The position numbers and the translations under genes were made by a program. The notes beneath the pieces were generated by a model. The model did not search any database. It saw only the letters and a list, made by a program, of their open reading frames with translations, and was not told the DNA's origin. A stretch of 64,000 nt of DNA from Solibacillus daqui (GTDB lineage Bacteria > Bacillota > Bacilli > Bacillales_A > Planococcaceae): the NCBI RefSeq assembly GCF_028747805.1, contig NZ_CP114887.1:2163501-2227500 (forward strand). Reading direction: 5' to 3'. Shown piece after piece: positions 34,985 through 44,776 of the stretch. Each line of letters opens with the position of its first letter. The stretch's first letter is position 1.

Positions 34985-35722
34985 TTAGTGGCCCTCCTTC
35001 GTCAATTCATGCACGAATGTTTGTGGACTAGGATCAATTTTCATCACTCCTGTTGGCACTATAGATACCGTTTCATACACTTCACCATCAGCTAAAACAC
35101 ATACCCGCTGGCAAATGCTTTTAATAACTTCCATTTCGTGACTTACAATTACGATGGTTACACCTAATGTTTTATTAATCGATTCTAGTACAGCCAAAAT
35201 TTCTGCCGTTGTTGTTGGATCGAGCGAAGATGTTGGTTCATCGCATAATAAGACATTTGGTTTTGTCGCTAATGCACGTGCGATTGCCACACGTTGTTTT
35301 TGCCCACCACTTAGCTGCGCGGGAAATTTACTAGCCATCGATTCTAAACCTACAAATCGTAAGCATTCTTCAATACGCACTTTTCGTTCATTTTTTCTAA
35401 AATCCGCCAACTCTAATGCAATTTCGACATTTTCATAAACGGTTTTGTTTGCAAGTAAATTAAAATGTTGAAAAATCATTCCAATTGATTTACGTACATT
35501 GCGCAGCTGTTTTTGCGTGCTTGTCGTTAAATTTTGATCGGCAACAAATACATCACCACTTGTCGGCACTTCAAGCAAATTCATTATTCGTAAAAGCGTC
35601 GACTTGCCTGCACCACTAGGACCTATTAAGCCAAAAATTTCACCTTTATTAACTGTAAGGGAAATGTTACGTACAGCATTATAATGGTCATATTGTTTAC
35701 TAACATTGCAGAGTTTAATCAT
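34985..35722 (-). CDS. metN: Methionine ABC transporter ATP-binding subunit, short form
   Basis: Walker A is GPSGAGKST, the signature LSGGQKQR and Walker B LLCDEPTSSLD, with the H-loop in IVSHEMEVIK. At 245 aa it ends soon after the nucleotide-binding domain; the ~95-aa C-terminal NIL/ACT domain that gives methionine feedback inhibition in usual MetN (~340 aa) is absent. Transport may therefore lack trans-inhibition. ATG 35722 has GGAGG ahead. No S-box riboswitch is visible in the 130-bp leader. Confidence 0.88.
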   Translation of the reverse strand: MIKLCNVSKQYDHYNAVRNISLTVNKGEIFGLIGPSGAGKSTLLRIMNLLEVPTSGDVFVADQNLTTSTQKQLRNVRKSIGMIFQHFNLLANKTVYENVEIALELADFRKNERKVRIEECLRFVGLESMASKFPAQLSGGQKQRVAIARALATKPNVLLCDEPTSSLDPTTTAEILAVLESINKTLGVTIVIVSHEMEVIKSICQRVCVLADGEVYETVSIVPTGVMKIDPSPQTFVHELTKEGH

Positions 35723-35857
35723 TGGTATGCCTCCTACTTGTTCAAAAAGCTGTCACAATGTTTTTTAGTATACTTCATTTAGTCATTACGTGAAAGATGT
35801 TTTAAACATTCTATTCATAAAAATAATAAATTTTTGTTATTTTAAATGAGCAACAAA

Positions 35858-35892
35858 AAAGCGTTGGCAAAAAATATATTGCCAACGCCTTT
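35858..35892. terminator. Bidirectional terminator between metN leader and opuAC
   Basis: GCGTTGGCAA pairs with TTGCCAACGC around ten A/T bases; a T tract on the minus strand ends the opuA transcript. Confidence 0.8.
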
Positions 35893-35900
35893 CAATAATA

Positions 35901-36755
35901 TTACTTTTTCCAACTTTCAACTAGCTCGCTATTATCTTCTACCCATTTTTCAGCAGCTTCTTTTGGGCTTGTGCCATCTTGAATATCAAGCATTACCTCT
36001 TCCATATCTTCTACTGTCCAAGAAAACGCATCTAATACTTTATACGCTTCTGCATGGTCTTCTGCTAGCCCTTTACGAGCAAATGTATGGATATTTTCTG
36101 CTCCACCATAAATACCTTTAGGGTCTTCTAAATATTTTAAATCATAAGAGGCAAATTTCCAGTGTGGACTCCAGCCTGTTACAATAATTTCCTCGTTATT
36201 TTTAATCGCTTGATCCAATGCAACGGTCATAGCACCAGATGAGGCAGATTGTAATGTCCAGCCTTCTAAATTACTATACTCTTTTAAAGCGTTTTCTGAT
36301 GCACTCATAATACCTGCACCTGGTTCAATTCCTGTGATTGTTTTTTTCGCTTCATCTGAAAGATCTTCAATTGAATTAACATCCATATAAGAAGGTACAA
36401 CTAAACCAATTTTTGCGCCTTCCAAGTTCGCACCTAAATCTTCTAGGTTAGCACCATATTTTTCAAGCTGTGCTGCATGGGTCGCTGGCAACCATCCAGC
36501 TACCATCGCATCTGCCTCCCCCTTTGAAACAGCTTCCCACATTATTGCATTATCAAGCGGTGTTAACGTAACATCATATCCCATATCTTCTAACACATGG
36601 CCAACTACATGCGTTGAAGCCACCTCAGTATCCCATTCAACATAAGCTAAGTTAATTTCCCCTAAACTTTCAGACGATTCGTCTCCCCCACAGGCACCTA
36701 ATAATAATGTAGCTGCCATTGCAACAGATCCTAGCATCCATTTACTCTTTATCAT
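35901..36755 (-). CDS. opuAC: Glycine-betaine-binding lipoprotein of OpuA
   Basis: This 284-aa protein has lipobox LLLGACG with Cys22. INLAYVEWDTEVASTHVVGH, MVAGWLPATHAAQL and VTGWSPHWKFASYDLKYLED supply the tryptophan-rich cage for quaternary ammonium compounds typical of OpuAC. It is the third gene of the operon, after the ATPase and permease genes. It delivers betaine or related osmolytes under osmotic stress. Confidence 0.88.
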   Translation of the reverse strand: MIKSKWMLGSVAMAATLLLGACGGDESSESLGEINLAYVEWDTEVASTHVVGHVLEDMGYDVTLTPLDNAIMWEAVSKGEADAMVAGWLPATHAAQLEKYGANLEDLGANLEGAKIGLVVPSYMDVNSIEDLSDEAKKTITGIEPGAGIMSASENALKEYSNLEGWTLQSASSGAMTVALDQAIKNNEEIIVTGWSPHWKFASYDLKYLEDPKGIYGGAENIHTFARKGLAEDHAEAYKVLDAFSWTVEDMEEVMLDIQDGTSPKEAAEKWVEDNSELVESWKK

Positions 36756-36771
36756 GTGAATTTCCCCCTAA

Positions 36772-37626
36772 TTATTGTTCGTTATTTTTGTTGATACTTT
36801 GTGTCAATCGATCAACAATAATCGCAAAAATTACTAAGCTAATTCCGGCAACAAAGCCATTGCCGACTTGTGCACGTTGTAGAGCAGATAATACTTCTCT
36901 CCCTAACCCAGGCGCACCAATCATTGAAGCGATTACTACCATTGAAAGTGATAATAATACCGTTTGGTTAATCCCCGCCATAATTGTTGTTTTAGCCAAA
37001 GGTACTTCTACTTTAAAAAGCTTTTGGGCGGCAGTACTTCCATAGGAATCAGATGCTTCGATTAAATCTTTCGGTACTTGTCGAATACCTAAATTTGTAA
37101 AACGAACTGTTGGTGGTAAAGCAAAGATGACCGATGCAAAAACACCAGGAACAACACCAATTCCGAAAAAGGCAACTGCTGGAATTAAATAAACAAATCC
37201 AGGCATTGTTTGCATAAAGTCTAATATTGGTTTAACAATTTGCTCAACTGCAGTACTTTTTGACATAAGAATCCCGATTGGAATCCCAATTACAATGGCA
37301 AATAAACTTGAAAAAATAACAAGCGTAAATGTATTCATTAATTGCTCCCATAGACCTTGGTTATTAATGAATAACAATCCAAGTAACGAGAATAAAGCCA
37401 AGCCAAATTTTCTTCCTGTTGCAAAAAAGGAAATAATAGCAACAAGAACAATGAAAAGTATTGGTGGTATCGCAACTAGTAAATCGGTTGTACCAAGCAT
37501 TATATCTTCACCGGTATCTTGAACAAATTTAAATAATCCTGAAAAAGTATCTGTAATGATATCCATTAATTTTTCAACTTGATTGGCAACATCTAACTTG
37601 GGAATCACATCTAACCAACTATTCAT
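36772..37626 (-). CDS. opuAB: OpuA permease subunit
   Basis: ATG 37626 ([20 protein letters not shown]) has GGAGGTGAG ahead and overlaps the end of opuAA by eight bases. The 284-aa protein has about six to seven helices and the EAA motif region [20 protein letters not shown], followed by [20 protein letters not shown]. It is the membrane pathway for glycine betaine. Confidence 0.9.
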   Translation of the reverse strand: MNSWLDVIPKLDVANQVEKLMDIITDTFSGLFKFVQDTGEDIMLGTTDLLVAIPPILFIVLVAIISFFATGRKFGLALFSLLGLLFINNQGLWEQLMNTFTLVIFSSLFAIVIGIPIGILMSKSTAVEQIVKPILDFMQTMPGFVYLIPAVAFFGIGVVPGVFASVIFALPPTVRFTNLGIRQVPKDLIEASDSYGSTAAQKLFKVEVPLAKTTIMAGINQTVLLSLSMVVIASMIGAPGLGREVLSALQRAQVGNGFVAGISLVIFAIIVDRLTQSINKNNEQ

Positions 37627-38815
37627 TTCGCTCACCTCCATCTGATGAGGCAAGTGATTGTAAAATTACCCCTCGAATTAATACCCCTTTTAATTTATTG
37701 TCTAACACGACTGCGATTGGGGTTGGAGAATCAGAAATGGTTGATAAAATATCTTGTAATACGGTATCCGGCGTAACACTCGGCATATCTTGACGCAAAA
37801 TCGATTGTAAATTTTTATCTCCACTTTTCACTAACGCAACAGCATCCTCCGCTGTGATATACCCTAGGAAATTGCGGTGTTTATCTATTGCTAACAAGAC
37901 ACTAACCTCTTCTTCACGCATTCGTTGTAGCGCAACTTTCGGTCCGTCATGCTCGATATTAATCGTCACTGGACGGATCATCGCATTTTCGGCAGTTAAT
38001 ACTTTTGAACGGTCCACATCCTCTAAAAAAGATTGAACATAATCATTAGATGGATTCGTTAAAATTTCTTCACCGGTACCGACTTGAACAATATGACCAT
38101 CTTTCATAATGGCAATGCGATCACCAATACGCAAAGCTTCATTCAAATCATGGGTAATGAATACAATTGTTTTCTTTAAATTAACTTGTAAATCTAGCAG
38201 TTCGTCTTGCATTTCTTTACGAATAAGCGGATCGAGCGCAGAAAAAGCTTCATCCATTAAAATAATTTCAGTATCGTTTGCTAGTGCTCTTGCCAATCCG
38301 ACACGTTGCTGCATCCCACCAGATAATTGGCGCGGGAATTGGTCTTTGTATGCTAATAGACCTGCATTTTGTAAAGCTTTTTCTGCTTTCAATCTTCGTT
38401 CTGTCTTTGGAACCCCTCTTATTTCCAAACCGTATTCTGCATTTTCTAAAATCGTACGATGTGGGAACAATGCAAAATTTTGAAAGACCATACTCATTTT
38501 TTGTCGACGAACTTCTTGTAAATCCTTCTTTTTTAAATTTGTAATTACTTTTCCATCAATTCGAATTTCTCCGGATGTTGGCTCAATTAATCGATTCAGT
38601 AATCGAATTAATGTGGATTTCCCACTACCAGAGAGCCCCATAATGACGAAGATTTCGCCTTCTTCTATTTCAAGGTTTGCATTATAAACCCCCACTGTGG
38701 CTCCTGTTTTCTTTAAAATTTCTTCCTTTGAAAAGTTTTCATGCACAAGTTTTAATGCCTGCGCATTGGTCTTTCCAAAAATTTTGGTGACATTGCTAAT
38801 TTCTATTTTTGCCAT
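37619..38815 (-). CDS. opuAA: OpuA ATP-binding subunit with tandem CBS domains
   Basis: ATG 38815 ([20 protein letters not shown]) follows GGGAAGTGAGAG; an upstream extension has no ribosome site. Walker [10 protein letters not shown], signature LSGGMQQR and Walker [11 protein letters not shown] are intact. Residues ~275-398 form two CBS motifs ([38 protein letters not shown]), the ionic-strength sensor of OpuA transporters. In lactic acid bacteria such CBS domains also bind c-di-AMP. Confidence 0.9.
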   Translation of the reverse strand: MAKIEISNVTKIFGKTNAQALKLVHENFSKEEILKKTGATVGVYNANLEIEEGEIFVIMGLSGSGKSTLIRLLNRLIEPTSGEIRIDGKVITNLKKKDLQEVRRQKMSMVFQNFALFPHRTILENAEYGLEIRGVPKTERRLKAEKALQNAGLLAYKDQFPRQLSGGMQQRVGLARALANDTEIILMDEAFSALDPLIRKEMQDELLDLQVNLKKTIVFITHDLNEALRIGDRIAIMKDGHIVQVGTGEEILTNPSNDYVQSFLEDVDRSKVLTAENAMIRPVTINIEHDGPKVALQRMREEEVSVLLAIDKHRNFLGYITAEDAVALVKSGDKNLQSILRQDMPSVTPDTVLQDILSTISDSPTPIAVVLDNKLKGVLIRGVILQSLASSDGGERNE

Positions 38816-38840
38816 CGCTCTCACTTCCCATAATATAATT

Positions 38841-38913
38841 AAAGTAACAACTATCCGTAATTTAGGGGTTGTTACTTTCAACCACTTAATTGTTACATAC
38901 AAGTTGTTACTTT
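38841..38913 (-). promoter_or_regulatory. opuA operator region with three perfect 11-bp motifs
   Basis: GTTGTTACTTT occurs at 38868-38878 and 38903-38913, and inverted at 38841-38851. The inverted pair forms a dyad with a 16-base centre just upstream of the opuAA ribosome site, over the likely -10. The third copy is 24 bases further upstream. This array is a strong candidate for binding by the GntR/RCK_C regulator encoded next door. Confidence 0.65.
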
Positions 38914-38984
38914 GTCAAACGAATGACAAATATTTCAAAATATAGTTGTCCAATAAGACACTTTTACTACAAAATAAATTGAAT

Positions 38985-39030
38985 TAAAAAATGCCGAAAC
39001 GCTGTTAAGTCAACGTTTCGGCATTTTAAT
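38985..39030 (-). terminator. Terminator after the GntR/RCK_C regulator gene
   Basis: AAAATGCCGAAACG pairs with CGTTTCGGCATTTT around a 12-base loop; usable in both directions. Confidence 0.75.
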
Positions 39031-39083
39031 TTGTGCATTCATATTCTTAGTTACCCTAATTGCATAAGCTTCTTGCGAATTAA

Positions 39084-39710
39084 CTAACTGTTTAAAAATT
39101 GTTGAACTACTGAATAACTTTGCTCATTTCCAATAAAATATATGATATCTCCTGCTTGTAATATTGCATATGGCCCTGGTGATAACACAAGTTCTGTTTC
39201 TTTTTTTATTGCAATAATTGTAGCTCCAGTTTGTTGCCAAAAATGAAGTTCGCCAATATTTTTATTTAAAAATAGACATTGATTCGTGACTTCTAATTGA
39301 AATGGAATAAACGGGTTAATAGATTGTAAGCGATTTGTACGATTAATAAATTCAAAAAGTGACGATTGGAAGTTTTCAAGTTCACTTTTTTGTCTTTCAA
39401 TGCTATTTTCTAGTTCATTTTGTAAAATTCGTACGCTTTTAACATCTTTTAAACGGTGAACAAATTCGGCAGCACGTTCATAGGATTGAATGATTACTCC
39501 GCTCCCCTTTGTGGCTTCTACGATGTTTAAATCTTGTAAAACTGCAATTGCACGGCGAGCGGTTTCAGCCGATACGGCATATGTTGTGGCAATCGATGAA
39601 CGGGCATAAATTTTTTCGCCTACTTCATATTTACCTTCTACAATTTTCCCTGCAATGTCCTCTGCAATTAATTGATATTTAGGTTGTTTCACTGGTAGCT
39701 TTTTTTCCAT
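39084..39710 (-). CDS. BusR-like regulator: GntR winged helix plus RCK_C domain
   Basis: This 208-aa protein starts at ATG 39710 with AAAGGAG upstream. Residues ~8-80 are a GntR winged helix (YQLIAEDIAGKIVEGKYEVG, SAETARRAIAVLQDLNIVEA). A coiled coil (~95-120, VRILQNELENSIERQKSELE) leads to an RCK_C/TrkA-C domain (~130-206: LHFWQQTGATIIAIKKETEL, YAILQAGDIIYFIGNEQS). This order equals BusR of streptococci/lactococci, which binds c-di-AMP and represses the betaine transporter busA/opuA. Here it lies directly upstream of opuA on the same strand. Regulation is inferred from this synteny. Confidence 0.8.
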   Translation of the reverse strand: MEKKLPVKQPKYQLIAEDIAGKIVEGKYEVGEKIYARSSIATTYAVSAETARRAIAVLQDLNIVEATKGSGVIIQSYERAAEFVHRLKDVKSVRILQNELENSIERQKSELENFQSSLFEFINRTNRLQSINPFIPFQLEVTNQCLFLNKNIGELHFWQQTGATIIAIKKETELVLSPGPYAILQAGDIIYFIGNEQSYSVVQQFLNS

Positions 39711-39849
39711 GTAAAATAAAACTCCTTTACTTCATTACATTCATTTTACTATGGAATTAAAAAAACGCTATTGTTATGTCATTTAGTATTTCAGAAAAGT
39801 GAAAAACAGGTTAGGATGTTACGTAAATCTTACTGGAGGAATTGATTGC

Positions 39850-40029
39850 AGCTAGCTAAGGAATTCAGCAATTTGACTACACATTGACAAGGTTCTGCCA
39901 GTTGCTGCAACCTCATGGAATCCATTGTCTAACAGTTTGTTAATCGAATGTTTAATATTTGTGAAATGATCCGTTAATATAACTTGTAATGGTTCCATCT
40001 ACGTCAAAAAATATGATTCTATGTTTCAT
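39850..40029 (-). pseudogene. Cof-type HAD phosphatase, 5' fragment
   Basis: ATG 40029 opens MKHRIIFFDVDGTITSYING with the DxDGT motif. After a frameshift near 39960 the sequence resumes IKHSINKLLDNGFHEVAATG, RTLSMCSQIAEFLS and stops. The remaining ~200 residues are missing. Confidence 0.7.
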
Positions 40030-40094
40030 ATAAGCCTACGTTAAGTTATAATTTTTCTTACTATTAACAATATTCAAGTAGAAGGAGTTGCACA

Positions 40095-40565
40095 ATGTTA
40101 TCTTTATTTCAATATAATTGGCAAGTACGTGAAGATTGGTTTAATTGGTGTCAATCAATATCTGAAGAAGAATTTCATAAAGAGCGCATAGGTGGTATGA
40201 AAAGTATTCAGAAAACACTCATACATATAATAGATTGTGAATTACTTTGGTTAAATTCAATGGTTAAAAAACCCAACCTTTGTGAAACACGAAATTCAAT
40301 ATATCAATTAAAAGATATAAGGGCATACTCCGCCTTTGTAAAATCGAATACTAATAACTTTATTGAACAATTAACTTCAGAAAATGAGAATAGAATAATT
40401 GAAGTGAAACGTCGTGATGGTACTATTTTACACTTTACTCAAAAAAAGATATTAGCGCATATGATTACTCACGAAATTCATCACATAGGGCAATTATCTA
40501 TTTGGGCTAGAGAACTGCAGCTTAAACCGATTTCTTCGGATTTAATTATAAGAAATTATGATTAG
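40095..40565 (+). CDS. DinB-family metal-binding four-helix protein
   Basis: ATG 40095 has AGAAGGAG ahead. The 156-aa protein has the three His positions of DinB/YfiT proteins: one in IQKTLIHIIDCELLW and two in MITHEIHHIGQLSIWAREL. These enzymes bind a divalent metal and often act as thiol-transferases; the substrate is unknown here. It is followed 76 bases later by the zinc protease gene on the same strand. Confidence 0.8.
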   Translation: MLSLFQYNWQVREDWFNWCQSISEEEFHKERIGGMKSIQKTLIHIIDCELLWLNSMVKKPNLCETRNSIYQLKDIRAYSAFVKSNTNNFIEQLTSENENRIIEVKRRDGTILHFTQKKILAHMITHEIHHIGQLSIWARELQLKPISSDLIIRNYD

Positions 40566-40641
40566 CCACATTGATAGTTGAATTTTTAAGTTGATTTTTC
40601 TAAGGTACATTTTATTTATAATCTCTTAGGAGGAGACAGCA

Positions 40642-41493
40642 TTGAAAATAATCGATTACGTTACACCTTTTTTAGAAAAATACGAAGCAACGCCTGAATA
40701 TTATGAGACCTATTTCCAAAAACACCGAGAATCATTTGATTTTTATTTTCGATTTCATTGTAAAAATAAAAAAGAAAAGCTAAACATCGCTATAAAGCAG
40801 CATCCAAATAAACTTGAAGACATAAACTTTGTGAAAGAACGAATTTTAATGAACATAAGTGAAATTACAGCCAACTATGAAAAAATGTTCGATATCACTT
40901 TTACAGAAGCTGTACATATATTTGTAGGATTAGGTGGCTCAAATGCTTATACAACGCATTCTATGAATCCTGAAGTAGTATTTTGTGTAGAGCGAATGCC
41001 AGCTTTAGAAATCGGTATTCGTACGTTAATTGCTCATGAATTCGGCCATGCTGTGCACCATATTGTAACGCTTCGAAATGGTGTGGAGATTGGCCAAATT
41101 GATTGGAATAGCCCATATACATGGCTTATTCAAGAAGGTATCGCAACGTATTTATCTACACAAGTTGTTGAAGCAGAAAAGGAAATTTACTTCGCATTTG
41201 AGAGGGATGAAGCATGGCTAAATTATGCTCGTATGAATAAAGCAAAAATTATCACTTCATTTCAACAGGATTTAGAGCAACTGTCTTCACAAGAAATTTT
41301 TAAAGAATGGTTTTCAATTAATGGCGGAGTGCGTTTTGGTTATACCCGTTTAGCTTATTATATTGGGTATGAAGTCGTTCAAGATTTGGTTGAACAAATC
41401 GGCAACGAGGACACGATATTATTTTGGCTTAAACCAAATTTTAAAGAACAAATGATTGGTTTATTAAATGCATTTGCAAACAATATTGAGTAA
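40642..41493 (+). CDS. Zinc metalloprotease (HEXXH, gluzincin-like)
   Basis: TTG 40642 follows AGGAGGAG. The 283-aa protein carries H132-E-F-G-H136 in LIAHEFGHAVHHIV, and WLIQEGIATYLS supplies the downstream Glu (E165). There is no signal peptide, so it should be cytoplasmic. It resembles DUF2268/aminopeptidase-like Bacillales proteins. Target unknown. Confidence 0.75.
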   Translation: MKIIDYVTPFLEKYEATPEYYETYFQKHRESFDFYFRFHCKNKKEKLNIAIKQHPNKLEDINFVKERILMNISEITANYEKMFDITFTEAVHIFVGLGGSNAYTTHSMNPEVVFCVERMPALEIGIRTLIAHEFGHAVHHIVTLRNGVEIGQIDWNSPYTWLIQEGIATYLSTQVVEAEKEIYFAFERDEAWLNYARMNKAKIITSFQQDLEQLSSQEIFKEWFSINGGVRFGYTRLAYYIGYEVVQDLVEQIGNEDTILFWLKPNFKEQMIGLLNAFANNIE

Positions 41494-41516
41494 ATCCACT
41501 TCAATATGGAAAATGA

Positions 41517-41760
41517 TCAGGGAAACAATTAACAAAAGAATTAATGGAAGAACTCGAAGCAGCATGGATTGATTCCTGTGGCGAGAACGGGGAATTTCAC
41601 ACAATCTTGTGGATGGCACTATATTTTGCGAGCTCGTTCCCACTTCCATTGCTGCACCTATAAAAAAGAGGAATTATGTGTTCTCACTAGTTAAATTACA
41701 AGAGGAAACTATCATTTCGAAAGATTACATTAGAAGATATTGGTATTTACTATTCATTTT
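41517..41760 (+). pseudogene. Diphthine-ammonia-ligase-like (MJ0570 family) C-terminal fragment
   Basis: One frame reads GKQLTKELMEELEAAWIDSC, GENGEFHTI and then shifts near 41610 to NLVDGTIFCELVPTSIAAPI. 'G.D.CGENGEFHT.VVDGP.F' is the hallmark of the end of the ATP-pyrophosphatase family. The N-terminal PP-loop domain is absent and a one-base indel breaks the rest. Confidence 0.6.
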
Positions 41761-41776
41761 GGGAGTGTAGCATGAT

Positions 41777-42742
41777 ATGAACGTTAGCAAACAGGTCACA
41801 TCAATGGAAGATGCTACTGTTAATAATAAGATGAATTGGCAGCAGATCTTCGTTGCGTCTTTTAAAGGAATCTCACAAGTGGGTTTCATAGAAAATACAA
41901 TAACCGGCATTTTATTTTTGCTCGCAATAACAATTGTATCACCACTTTTAGCTGTAGTTGCATGGCTATCTTCCCTAATTGCCGTGCTTATCGGTATAGC
42001 CGGAAAGGCAGACGAAAAATTGATACGGCAAGGTTTGCTCTCCTTTAGTCCTGTTTTAACTGGGATGGCACTTACATTATTTTTAACAGGGCCATATTAT
42101 TGGATTATTGCTCTTTTAGGAGCGGCAGTAACAACACTCTTTGCAGCTGCAATGATGCATTTCATGCGAAACACCGACATTCCAATTCTGACATTCCCTT
42201 TTATTGTCGTCAGTTGGTCTACATTATTAGCATCCTATCAATTTGAAACTATTCAATTATCATCTAGTCTATCTCCTCAAAATTTATCACATTTTATCTT
42301 AACAACAGAAGATTCCATCAGCTGGTTCCAAGCGACTTTGAATGGTTTTGGGCAAGTATTTTTCCTGAAAAATTTCATTTCAGCGACTTTAGTTTTTATT
42401 GGGTTATTTTTTGCAGGTTGGCAATTCGGCATATTTGCGTTAATTGGAAATCTCTTTGCCATGCTAACGGCCTTTGTGCTAGGCGGTTCACGTGACTTAA
42501 TACAGGCAGGTCTCTACGGATTTAATGCGATTTTAACAATCCTTGCTGTAGCAATTGTTTTTAAAGGAGCGAATTCTCGCTTAAGCTTTATTATAGGAAT
42601 AATTGGAGCCTGTTTAAGTGTGCCGCTAACTGCCACAATCACAACTTTACTTGTCCCATATGGGCTACCAACCTTCACCATGCCATTCGTTCTTTGTACA
42701 TGGATGCTATTAGGTGCTAGAAAAATATTTCTGCGTTTTTAA
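41777..42742 (+). CDS. Urea transporter (UT family)
   Basis: This 321-aa membrane protein of about ten helices has an internal repeat. LLSFSPVLTGMALTLFLTGP and AGLYGFNAILTILAVAIVFK are equivalent, as are the pore motifs TDIPILTFPF and GLPTFTMPF (L-P-x-x-T-x-P-F). These are the signatures of bacterial Yut/UT-B channels for passive urea uptake. The ribosome site before ATG 41777 is weak (GGGAGTG, 16 bases). No urease genes lie in this window. Confidence 0.88.
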   Translation: MNVSKQVTSMEDATVNNKMNWQQIFVASFKGISQVGFIENTITGILFLLAITIVSPLLAVVAWLSSLIAVLIGIAGKADEKLIRQGLLSFSPVLTGMALTLFLTGPYYWIIALLGAAVTTLFAAAMMHFMRNTDIPILTFPFIVVSWSTLLASYQFETIQLSSSLSPQNLSHFILTTEDSISWFQATLNGFGQVFFLKNFISATLVFIGLFFAGWQFGIFALIGNLFAMLTAFVLGGSRDLIQAGLYGFNAILTILAVAIVFKGANSRLSFIIGIIGACLSVPLTATITTLLVPYGLPTFTMPFVLCTWMLLGARKIFLRF

Positions 42743-42783
42743 TTCCTTAGTATGTAGATAAAAACAGCTTCAGTCAAAATACT

Positions 42784-42821
42784 ATGCCGGAAAATCCATT
42801 GAAAAGAGGACTTTCCGGCAT
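42784..42821 (+). terminator. Terminator of the urea transporter gene
   Basis: TGCCGGAAA pairs with TTTCCGGCA around ~18 bases; no long T tract follows. Confidence 0.55.
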
Positions 42822-42876
42822 TCGATCCGAATTGATTGGATGTAATATCCGTAATAAAATTAGCGATTCTAACTGC

Positions 42877-43652
42877 TTATTTGTCCAATGCATTTTCTAA
42901 AAATTGCATCGATACTTCGTTAAATTGTTCTGCCTGATCCACATTACATACATGCCCACTATTATTTAAAATGACTAATTGACTTGAAGGATGTTTCTTC
43001 ACTAATCGTTTCACTGGTTCTAAAAATACGTAATCTTCATCTCCCATAATATAAAGTGACGTAATTTTTGTATCTTTCTCATTGAATTTCACTAAATGTT
43101 TGGCGATACCACCTGTTAATGTAAGCCAGCGTAAAAATTCTCGATGTTTTATTTTTTTCGCTTCTTGAATAAAGAGATGGCGTGAAGATTTATGCGTTTT
43201 TTTGGGCATCAATATCCAAGCAAATAATTTATATAACCACATAAACGGGATTATTTTTTTAAATAGATTGGCTAGGCCAAGTAAAAAATGGAGCTTGGGT
43301 GTAATACGTATACTGCACCAGCAAGTACCATCGTATGAAATCTCTCTGGGTTCGATTCGGCTAAATGACGAATTAACATGGTCCCTAGTGAAATCCCAAC
43401 AAAATGAGCCTTCTCAATATCTAATGAATCTAATACTTTTAGAATATCTTGACTTACTAAATCGAGTGTATATTTTGTGGGACTATTCTCTATTTTACAA
43501 GCACCATGCCCTCGTAAATCAACTACCAACACATTGAAGTGCTTGCGGTATGCACGAATTTGCTTATACCAAATTGTTGAGCTTCCACCAGCTCCATGTA
43601 CTAATACAACCCACTCTTTGTGCTGATGACTATAAATTTTATAATGTAACAA
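42877..43652 (-). pseudogene. Alpha/beta hydrolase with a single frameshift
   Basis: TTG 43652 opens MLHYKIYSHQHKEWVVLVHG (oxyanion HG), VVDLRGHGACK and VGISLGTMLI with the nucleophile Ser. One base appears missing in the GCAGTATACG run near 43310; the frame then continues PKLHFLLGLANLFKKIIPF to LVILNNSGHVCNVDQAEQF with the catalytic His, stopping at 42877. Only this one lesion separates it from a full ~258-aa enzyme. Confidence 0.8.
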
Positions 43653-44057
43653 CTACTACTCATCCTTTGATTATATAACGTCTATTATCAATACGAAAAG
43701 TAGCACGTGATGGTTTCACGAATATCATATATTTACAACTTTCTTACCTAAATACAAGAAAAACGGCCCTCTTTAACCAATAAGGATACGCAAAATACAG
43801 TACTAAAAAATTACTCTTTTTCAATATAAGACGTTTTTAGTTACTTGCTGTAAAAATACAAGAAAGGCTTTCAATAACGCTACACCTCAAATAGGTATAT
43901 TTATTGGCGGTGCATGCATCTTTTTTATTAAATTATGCGTCTCATTAAGGTCGATTAAAAAAGCTTTATGTATGAATAAATGCTTACAAGCTAAGTTTTA
44001 TTTTTTTCAATAACTAAATGAATTTACTATTAACTACAAGAATTTAAAGGATAAAAT
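43653..44057. other. Gene-free stretch
   Basis: No gene is visible. The DNA contains a palindromic CGTGATGGTTTCACG at ~43709-43724 and weak resemblance to cassette-junction motifs (CGGCCCTCTTTAACCAATAA near 43764). The leader of the VTT-domain gene occupies the right end. Confidence 0.35.
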
Positions 44058-44612
44058 ATGGAACATCTATTTTTAGACTTCGTACAAAATGAAAAAACCT
44101 TTGCATGGCTTTATCAATTTTTAATAATGGTATTGGTTTCTATGGTTCCATTTGCACCCATTCCTGTACTAGCTGCCTTTATTGCCAGTAATCATGATTT
44201 CTTACCAGGATTGCTCATTAATATGCTTGGTACAACAACCGGATCGCTCCTGTTATATTTACTAAGTAAAAGATTGCTACGAAGTGTGGCACTGAAATAT
44301 TTAACTAAGCGACAATATTTGACGAAATACTTTGAGTTAATCGAAACAAATGGCTTCTTAGCGGTGTTACTTGGCCGAATTATTCCGATTTTGCCCTCTG
44401 CAGGTATTAATTTAATTGCTGGTATTTCGAATGTTGGTTTCGTTGCCTTTATTACAGCAACCTTTCTCGGAAAGCTACCGACCATCTTAGCTTTTTCACT
44501 TGTCGGTCATCAAATGGCAGAAGGTAACTGGGATACAGTGTTGATTATTGTCCTGTACTTATTCGCTTTATTTTTACTCGGGAAAAAATTAAAACAAAAA
44601 TGGAGCCGATAA
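44058..44612 (+). CDS. VTT-domain membrane protein (TVP38/DedA-like)
   Basis: ATG 44058 follows AAAGGA. The 184-aa protein has five or more helices; the conserved core is INMLGTTTGSLLLYLLSKRL, then FLAVLLGRIIPILPSAGINL with the G-R-x-x-P motif, and LGKLPTILAFSLVGHQ. VTT proteins act in membrane lipid scrambling and homeostasis. Single-gene unit. Confidence 0.85.
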   Translation: MEHLFLDFVQNEKTFAWLYQFLIMVLVSMVPFAPIPVLAAFIASNHDFLPGLLINMLGTTTGSLLLYLLSKRLLRSVALKYLTKRQYLTKYFELIETNGFLAVLLGRIIPILPSAGINLIAGISNVGFVAFITATFLGKLPTILAFSLVGHQMAEGNWDTVLIIVLYLFALFLLGKKLKQKWSR

Positions 44613-44776
44613 TTATAACTTTACAAGTGTTGTTATAGCTATGTAAAACGTTATTAGTCAATGGGGAAAAATAACATAAAGCCCCCTTTGTTTCGAGCCT
44701 ATTTTGCCTAGTCAATGTTCATACAACAATAAAAACCACCCTATCACACAATTTCAATTATGAAAGGATAGATGAT

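Noticed and set aside
35723..35857. S-box (SAM) riboswitch or T-box upstream of metN
   Set aside because: The leader is only ~130 bp, AT-rich, and shows no S-box stem pattern or T-box sequence.
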